Source: Epiperipatus broadwayi
Lineage: Eukaryota; Onychophora; Udeonychophora; Euonychophora; Peripatidae
DNA: 64,000 bases
Direction of reading: 5' to 3'
Assembly (NCBI GenBank): GCA_028023455.1
Contig: JAQFVV010012537.1
Span: forward strand, 2,170,001-2,234,000
Shown: positions 57,500 to 64,000 of the stretch, piece by piece
Layout of the letters: the number at the start of each line of letters is the position of its first letter
Numbering within the stretch: the stretch's first letter is position 1
Notes under the pieces: generated by a model
What the model saw: only the letters and a program-made list of their open reading frames with translations
What the model was told of the DNA's origin: nothing
Databases searched by the model: none
Translations under genes and position numbers: made by a program

Positions 57500-57513
57500 A
57501 AAAATATATCATA

Positions 57514-57617
57514 TACTAGTGCCATCTAGTGTAAGCAACATACAAGAAGGTTTGTGCATAAAATCTTTATCTAGAGTTGACTCATTGTCTTTAATTCATG
57601 TGATGTTTAGTGGTTTA
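57514..57617. repeat. Dispersed repeat related to the 16.9-kb hairpin
   Basis: ACTAGTGCCATCTAGTGTAA and TTTGTGCATA resemble the loop-side sequence at 16904-16950, and ATGTGATGTTTAGTGGTTTA is identical to 17031-17051. It is the sequence that borders the 5' end of copy A4. Confidence 0.6.
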
Positions 57618-58214
57618 ATCTCAAATTCTTGATACTGTTTTTTTTAGATTTGTGAGTTTTTTGCCCTTCAAGGAAAGAGTTTTTATACCCTCACTGTAAT
57701 CTCAAATTTTTTTTAGATTAAAAAAACACAGCAGCTCACAGCCATTAAGCTTATTAATTTATATATATTTATTGAAAATATAGGGGATTTGAACTCAGAC
57801 TTTCAAGAAACCTTCAACTATCGACACTATCTCATACTGCTGATACACATGACCATACACATGTAGAAAAGATAAATAATCACCAATATATGTATTTCAT
57901 GCTCTCATCAGTTAGTCCAGATTATCATCTCCCATATATATATAATCAGTGCTCAGTTTATATTAAGATAGCAAATCTTTATACTTTAATGGACAGGCTT
58001 CAATCTACTCCAATCTGCAACTCTTCAGTCATCCATTCCATTGAAAATCTGATAATAGAATGTCCAAATCTCATGCTGATGCCAATATTGTTGTTAGGAC
58101 CATGTTGACCTGAAGTCACTCTGACTCCTCACATATAGAACAGTAACCATTTAAATACATAAAATAGGAAAGAACAGAATGAAGGGTTAATGTGTAAGAT
58201 TTGAAATACAGGCA
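57618..58214. other. Mixed dispersed-repeat segments
   Basis: 57775-57830 carries GGGGATTTGAACTCAGACTT, another copy of the unit at 58231-58400. 57905-57970 resembles 20195-20285. No gene was recognised. Confidence 0.45.
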
Positions 58215-58425
58215 TACCTGGAACTCAATTGTAAATATAAAGGATTTGAACCCAGACCTTCAAACAACCTTCAACTATCTCATAGTATGAATAGTTGAAG
58301 GTTTCTTGGAAGTCTGAGTTCAAATCCCCTATATTTACAGTGTGGATAGTTGAAGGTTGCTTGAAAGTCTGAGTTCAAATCCCTTATATTTACAATTAAG
58401 TTCTAGGTATAAGAATGGCTGTATT
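58215..58425. repeat. Palindrome with duplicated tRNA-like units
   Basis: The left arm (about 58215-58280) pairs with the right end (about 58345-58425), from TACCTGGAACTCAATTGTAA to its complement TTACAATTAAGTTCTAGGTA. In between lies a tandem second unit. Each unit carries GAGTTCAAATCCC (or its complement), which fits a Pol III B box. Confidence 0.65.
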
Positions 58426-59319
58426 TGAAATCTTATATATTTATTGAATATGTTTTCTTTAATTTTGTTAATAAATGTGAGTACAATCCAGCTTATTTGT
58501 TGTGAAAGGTTAAATATCATCTTTGAAATTTTTTTATAGGTATTCAGATTAATGGATTTTTACCTAAATTTATACATCCCTACAAAATCCTCCAGAAATT
58601 TATGAAAAGGTTATAGATAGTATTCAGTAATTCCAAAAATTACATATCAGTAGCTTTTTTAAGTCTATGATAATGATAATCTATATCTTATGGAATAGTA
58701 GGATGACATTGTTGTGCTTTAACTTTAAATCACTTTTTTGGACTTCTTTACCACCATTTTTGATACTATTAGATTCATTTTGCAATAAAGACTTAAAATA
58801 AATATTGATTTGTTAGTTCTGAAATTGTTAATAGTTCCCAGAAAAATATTCAAAGTGAGCTGATAAGAGCCTAGAGGTCATTGATTGGTATATTCTTTAA
58901 TTTTGGCTATGTAGACAAACTTGCAAACATCTCTTTCCATTCTTCTTAGTGATAAACATAGAAATTATATAATTTTGTACATTATTTAAATATTAGTAAT
59001 TATTTTTACAAAATATTTACATAATAATTATTTTTAAAAAAATCTATTAATCTTTCCATTTGGATTTTAAAAAAAAAATATGCTTCATTTTCAAAAATAC
59101 AAGTTAAGAAATTTGAAGTTAAAAAGAAAACGGTTATATTTATTATAAGTGGGATCTGTCAAACAGCGTGGCACTTACTTTTTGTAATATTTTAATAAAT
59201 TTAAATGTAATTTCAAATTTTAGACAGAATTTTATAGATTTATAATGATGTTAGAATTATTAATTCATGGTTAAAAACAGAAATTCATTCAACAAAGATT
59301 TTGTTAATTTATTTTATCT
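58426..59319. other. AT-rich DNA without a recognised gene
   Basis: Nothing was recognised. Confidence 0.4.
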
Positions 59320-59637
59320 CACTAGGGAATCGCTCCTACATATGTGCTATATAGATTTATATCACTTGAAGAATGCTCCCACTTACTAAACACAAGATAA
59401 AGTCTTTTAAATAAATAAGGTAAATCAACCCTATCTTTTTTACCTAAACATATAAGAATAGGAAAATCTTAGGCATTTAGAAATGAGAACATGAAGATCT
59501 TTAATTAATCACTTTTAATTCCATTCACTACACTTAGATAAAAAGAATAGGTGGATTCATCTTTTCAAAATACTTTATTTTGTTTGGAGAATATTCTTCA
59601 AGTGATATTACAGTACGTTTAGGGTGATTCCCTAGTG
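59320..59637. mobile_element. 318-bp MITE
   Basis: The terminal inverted repeats CACTAGGGAATC and GATTCCCTAGTG are perfect over 12 bp. A subterminal pair (ATATCACTTGAAGAAT) is also inverted. No coding. The target duplication is unresolved. Confidence 0.8.
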
Positions 59638-62304
59638 ACTGTTACTAATTAAAAACATTGCTAGATAAATAAATAACTTGTTAGATATATTTAATTTATT
59701 TTATATAATAACAATATGATAAAGAACCAATAAAAACAAAGCCATTGTTATAGTTGTATATTTTACATTTTTATGTTTGGAAAGTTCAAATATGATTTTT
59801 TAGAATATCTTTCATTTGCAAACTTATATTTTTAACTAATCAAGTCTAATTTATTGATTTATACTCTTGAATATAGGTTTTAATACTAAATTAAAATGTT
59901 GAACTATGAATTGAAATTGCCAGTAGGTGACAGTAGAAAAATGTTGAAATGTGGTTACGTTTTCAAATATTTTTATTAGTATTTAAAATCTTACTTAGAC
60001 AAGTCCATTGAAAACTTTTTATGTTCGATAACAAAAACCTACAATAAAAGTTGCAGTCATAAAGATTGCTTCACATAGTTTGAAGAGTCTTTTGGGAGTT
60101 ATCTTGGAAATATTCAAAGCAATAAACATATACCAGCATGCATATCTGATTTAGTTTTATTTTGAAGAACTGAATATTTTTCTATGGCATGGTCAGATGT
60201 TTGCAATCAGTGGACTTAACTTGTTTTGTATTTGAAAAGCTGCCTTTCTTTTAGATTGTTGTGCCTTCAAGCTGTTGCTTTAACAGATATCTGACACAGA
60301 TTCAAAATTCTAAATGGATAATATAAAATTGTTTATAAAATCATACTTTTCTTAATTCAATAACAGCCTGGGTAAATAAAATTAAAATAACTTTTCTCAG
60401 TAGAAGGAAATACTTTAAAAAAATTTTTCATGCAATGGAAACAAAAGGGAAAACAAATAAAAATAAACCATAGAAAATAATTATTATTTAGCCCATTAAT
60501 CAAGTTCTTTTGAAACATACTCAAGAGCCCTTTTCTGTTTCATTGTTCCATATATTTTTTTAGTAATAAATTTTGACAAAATGCTTGTACATCCATCATA
60601 TTATTATATTTATTTAAATTTCATTAAATCACAAGTTTAATTACTAAAATTAATCTTAAAAATAATATTAACTTTGAAGTATAAAGTAGCAATAAAAAAA
60701 TCCATTTTAGTTTTCAGTCTTAAAATATATTTGATGAAAAAAAGTTATTATTTTTCAAATCTTTTTGTTTTAAATAATTTTATTAAAATCATGTTTTAAA
60801 AAGAAAAATTATTTAAAAAATTTTAAAAGCTAATTTTTCAATTGACAAAACAATAAAAATATAAAAATAAAGTTATGTTTATAACTTTATTTTTACCACT
60901 TCCTGTCTATCATATTTTCATCAAGTTAATTTTCTCTTAATACTTAAATATATTCTAACAAAAGTTATAGGTAAACAATATATATTTAATAAGAAATAAA
61001 TATTTAATTGTTTTGCCAAAAAATAATAAGAAAATTGTAAACAAATAAAGCATAATTATTTTTTAAACATCATTGGAAAAAGTTGTACAGATGTAAAACT
61101 ATATTTTTTCTAAGAAGAAATTATTATACTAATTGCTACTGACATCTAGAAACATTAATTACAATTAAAATCATAACTGTTAAACAGTTTTCAATCATGA
61201 TATTAACTAAAAAATTTAATGTTCATTGAAAACTTTTATCATTAATGATCTAAACAAATTCTGACCATTAAAACTTCATATTCCAGACTGCAGTGCAAAT
61301 GAAAATCTACCAAAATTCTACAACTTAAAGTTAATAGATTTTTATGAATTCTTTTTATTCTACTCCAGAATTATCTCTGTAAACTTGAATAATCAATGGA
61401 CACTAGATGGTAATGATATTAAATTTACATTTCTAGACTAGTTTTTGAATAAAGGCTTTTATCAAACATGGTTTTGGGTTTAAATCTAGAAGTAATGTAC
61501 TTATACTTTAAGATGCCACTTGCAATTTATTTATAATGGCAAACTTAAGAAACCTTGATTTGAACTCAACCTAACTTTTTTGTAGAGTTGTTTAGATCTT
61601 ACACTAGGCTGTTTATTACAATTATGTTCAGATTACAAACTTAAAAAAAATTAGGTCTTGTTTAAAGAGTATATAAACATGAGACTTTCATAGTTAGCTT
61701 CATCTTTTTGCCATGGTTATTCCTTGGTTTCAACTGATCCTGGCTTAAATTTGCATTCAGTCATAAAAAATTTTTCTAGACAAGTGATAAATATCCACCC
61801 ACTAGACATCCAATTATCAGTAAAAAAAAAAATCTAACTATTTTTGTTTTGATGTAATAATGGTTAAGTTAAACTCTTATCCTTGAACAATTGGGTATCT
61901 ATCTTAGTTACTGATTACATTTACCTTCACTACTTGTATTGGATCTAAAGATCTGTAATAATCTATACAGAAGCAAATTATTTTATTTTTTATATCCATG
62001 CTATTTTATGAAGCTAAATATATGCACAATAGAAACTATCACAGTGTTCAAATACTTCCTACATTACTTCACTATGTCTTCCTTACTTTAGAATTCTCTT
62101 GACAATATACATTATTTTAAAAACCGAATTCTCAATTAGCTTAGGAATTAACTTCATTCTCATATTATTACAGTCAAGTTTTAATGTATCATCATTTATT
62201 TTTACTGTTGCTCTAATTTTTATTTATTTTAATTTAATGGTCCGTTTATTATGTATGTTAAATTACTATCATTGATGTTGTTATTGTTTTAAATTACAAT
62301 CCAT
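59638..62304. other. AT-rich DNA without a recognised gene
   Basis: No coding or repeat structure was recognised. Confidence 0.4.
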
Positions 62305-62366
62305 AAGAAAAAAGGCAGGAAAAAGAAAGAAAAAAGAAAGAGAGAAAGAAAGAGAGACAGAAAAAA

Positions 62367-62398
<32 letters not shown>

Positions 62399-62488
62399 AG
62401 AAAGAAAGAGAGAAAGAAAGAGAGAGAGAAAGAAAGAGAGAGAGAGAGAGAAATAAAGAGAGAGAGAGAGAGAGAAAGAAAAGAAAAT
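62305..62488. repeat. GA/GAAA microsatellite
   Basis: The + strand is almost pure GAAA, GAGA and AAAG repeats. The two overlapping Ser/Leu/Phe minus-strand frames (62281-62525) are its translation. Confidence 0.95.
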
Positions 62489-63587
62489 GAATGAAAGTGC
62501 AAGAACCTCCCACTGACTTCTTCATTCTTTATATTTTTAATTCACTTAACATCGTTTAACAAAAATAATGTGTCAATTTATAAACTTAATCTATGTTTTG
62601 ATTTTTATTATACGATTATTACTAGGGGTAAGAGCTTTTCTTTAACAAAATTTGGTATAAAATAAGTTTATTTACTCTAAAAACACATAAAAGATTATGA
62701 CACATTTATAAAATTAGTATACATAGGAATATATGAAGAAATAGAATACAAACTTAAGAGAAAATTACACTAAATTAATTTAAACATTAACTTTTGCAGG
62801 TGGCTTATAACTTTAATAGCTGATGCATAGTCAGCAGAACATATCTTAATGTTGTTATTATTATTTATCATAAGTGGTTTCTAAGAAAGCAAATTATCAT
62901 TTCTATCAGATAATTAATTAATTGGACAATTAAAGGGATTCCCATGAGATGAAGTCATGGGGAGGGGGCATGAATTCACTGGTAATCTTTTTGGAAGTTC
63001 TCTAAAATGTTTAGCTTGAACTGTCAATGTGTATTTAAAGCTACAAGGTGATGCACTTTTATTCCCTTATCTACATAAAAGTTATTATAATTTGCGGACA
63101 TAAAAAAAATTTTCAAAATCAATTATAATTATTTTTTTTTAAGTAACACTAAATATTATCTGCCAAAGGCAGATAAAAATCTGTTGATTAAGATAATTAA
63201 TTAGTCATCCTGTTATATTTATATAATAGAGTCATATCTTAATGCGACAGTAAATAGAATAAATGATGTTACTTACTGCAATTATTGTAAAAACGTCAAT
63301 TTGCATGTCGTTTGGACAAATATATCACAGATGTGGATAATTATCTGACGTACCATAGGCTTATGATAATATCACTGTCATAATCCTGAAAAAAAAAAAA
63401 AACGAAACCAAAAAGTATATATACGTAGTGCAAATAATTTTCTAAAAGAAAGAACTTATAACATTAATATATAGTAAACATAGATTTTAAATAATTTATT
63501 TTAATAAATTTTGGCGAATGTGGGTATATTTATGTCTCTTTTTGTACATAGTAAAAGAAACGTAAATACTGAAGTCAGATTATAAAT
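62489..63587. other. AT-rich DNA; CpG rises from about 63.24 kb
   Basis: No gene was recognised. A short hairpin TCTGCCAAAGGCAGA lies near 63161. Confidence 0.4.
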
Positions 63588-63613
63588 GCGCCGCGCGCGC
63601 GCACACACACACG
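63588..63613. repeat. CG/CA dinucleotide microsatellite
   Basis: GCGCCGCGCGCGCG passes into CACACACACACG. The CG part would be mutable if methylated, so its survival supports low methylation here. Confidence 0.85.
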
Positions 63614-63896
63614 TTTTATTCATAAACAGCAACAAAATGTTTTTTTTAAAAATAACATTGATCTATTAATAGATTATTTTTAAAATTAATTGATAAAGTA
63701 TACCCATTAATTATTATTAATGTTGTATTTCCGGAAATAAACTGTTTTTAATAAATGGTTGAAATTCTTATTAAAGAATGGTAAACAAATCTAATTATAA
63801 ATTCAATTTATAATTCTTATTAAAATAAATAGCTAAAAAGTTCAAACTAAAGGTTATAGAGAAGTAATAATTATAAAAAATTAGATATAATTTTAC

Positions 63897-63928
63897 CTCC
63901 AGTGATCCATAGTAACAGCTGATAGCAT
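63897..63928 (-). CDS. Possible first coding exon (partial gene)
   Basis: On the minus strand ATGCTATCAGCTGTTACTAT begins a short frame (MLSAVTMDHW plus one base pair of the next codon) that ends at CTGGAG followed by GTAAAAT, a fair donor. An in-frame stop upstream rules out a long upstream coding part, so the first Met or the second (ACTATGG, a good start context) would initiate. The location inside a CpG-normal island suits a promoter-proximal exon. The gene would continue leftwards on the minus strand. I recognise no product. Confidence 0.2.
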
Positions 63929-64000
63929 TTCATGAGTTGAAGCAGCGATAAAATTTTCCCAAGTTTAAAATTTTTACATTTATAAACGCAACATTGGAGA

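Larger units (their letters stand above)
56189..57511 (-). mobile_element. 5'-truncated CR1-type LINE, best-preserved copy (family A, copy A4)
   Basis: It begins inside the motif C region of ORF2 and runs to the TGATG tail (56189-56203) with a 3' hairpin (56215-56228, stem CTTC with GAAG). One frameshift near 56715 is the only break in the last 360 or so codons, so it is the youngest copy here. A 14-bp match TTAATCTCAAATTC occurs beside the tail (56170-56183) and again near 57614. Confidence 0.9.

Noticed and set aside
62281-62525. Two Ser/Leu/Phe-rich minus-strand frames
   Set aside because: They are the complement of the GA/GAAA microsatellite.

Overview
The window is eukaryotic and almost certainly from an invertebrate animal. 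It is strongly AT-rich, has no bacterial-style gene packing and has no open frame longer than 261 codons. It is filled with decayed animal transposable elements: CR1-type and other non-LTR retrotransposons, Penelope-like elements with a GIY-YIG endonuclease, tRNA-derived SINEs, a gutted LTR element, hAT- and Tigger/pogo-like DNA transposons and many palindromic MITEs. I cannot name the species from the sequence.

Layout. 0-3.4 kb: a LINE 3' end, a palindromic MITE, a Penelope fragment and an unidentified acidic 102-codon frame (-), with roughly normal CpG content. 3.9-5.1 kb: three palindromic elements in a row. 8.6-13.6 kb: a direct-repeat pair of about 1.5 kb flanking a gag-like frameshifted frame, read as a non-autonomous LTR retrotransposon. 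15.6-17.2 kb: a tandem repeat split by a 435-bp insertion, then a perfect 51-bp hairpin. 17.9-22.4 kb: a tetranucleotide microsatellite, SINEs, a non-LTR remnant and a CpG-normal island. 23.7-31.4 kb (-): a nearly full-length but dead CR1-type LINE (PHD finger, SGNH esterase, endonuclease, reverse transcriptase, terminal zinc knuckle), with a Tigger-like element at its 5' side and a second truncated copy beyond it. 32.3-37.4 kb (-): an older LINE of another family. 38.1-40.2 kb: two Penelope copies head to head, with a tRNA-SINE that carries a Penelope-like 3' tail. 40.8-42.3 kb: a hAT-type element with terminal inverted repeats. 42.8-43.3 kb: a purine-only block. 44-51 kb: mostly featureless AT-rich DNA, followed by a small GC-rich exon candidate at 51.2 kb (-). 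51.9-54.7 kb: a long inverted repeat related to the Tigger-like element and a possible DDE transposase relic. 55.3-57.5 kb: two minimal tRNA retroposons with clear target-site duplications and the best-preserved LINE C-terminus. 57.5-59.6 kb: palindromic repeats and a MITE. 62.3 kb: a GA microsatellite. 63.9 kb: a possible first exon (-).

How it fits together. No complete host gene is visible. The window looks like intron or intergenic DNA colonised in waves: autonomous LINEs and Penelope elements, SINEs apparently using their machinery, and cut-and-paste elements with their deleted derivatives. CpG is nearly absent over long stretches (none from about 5.76 to 7.71 kb) yet normal in a few 1-3 kb islands. 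This suggests germline methylation of most of the window and unmethylated, possibly regulatory or exonic, islands. The weak exon candidates at 2.1 and 63.9 kb lie in such islands.
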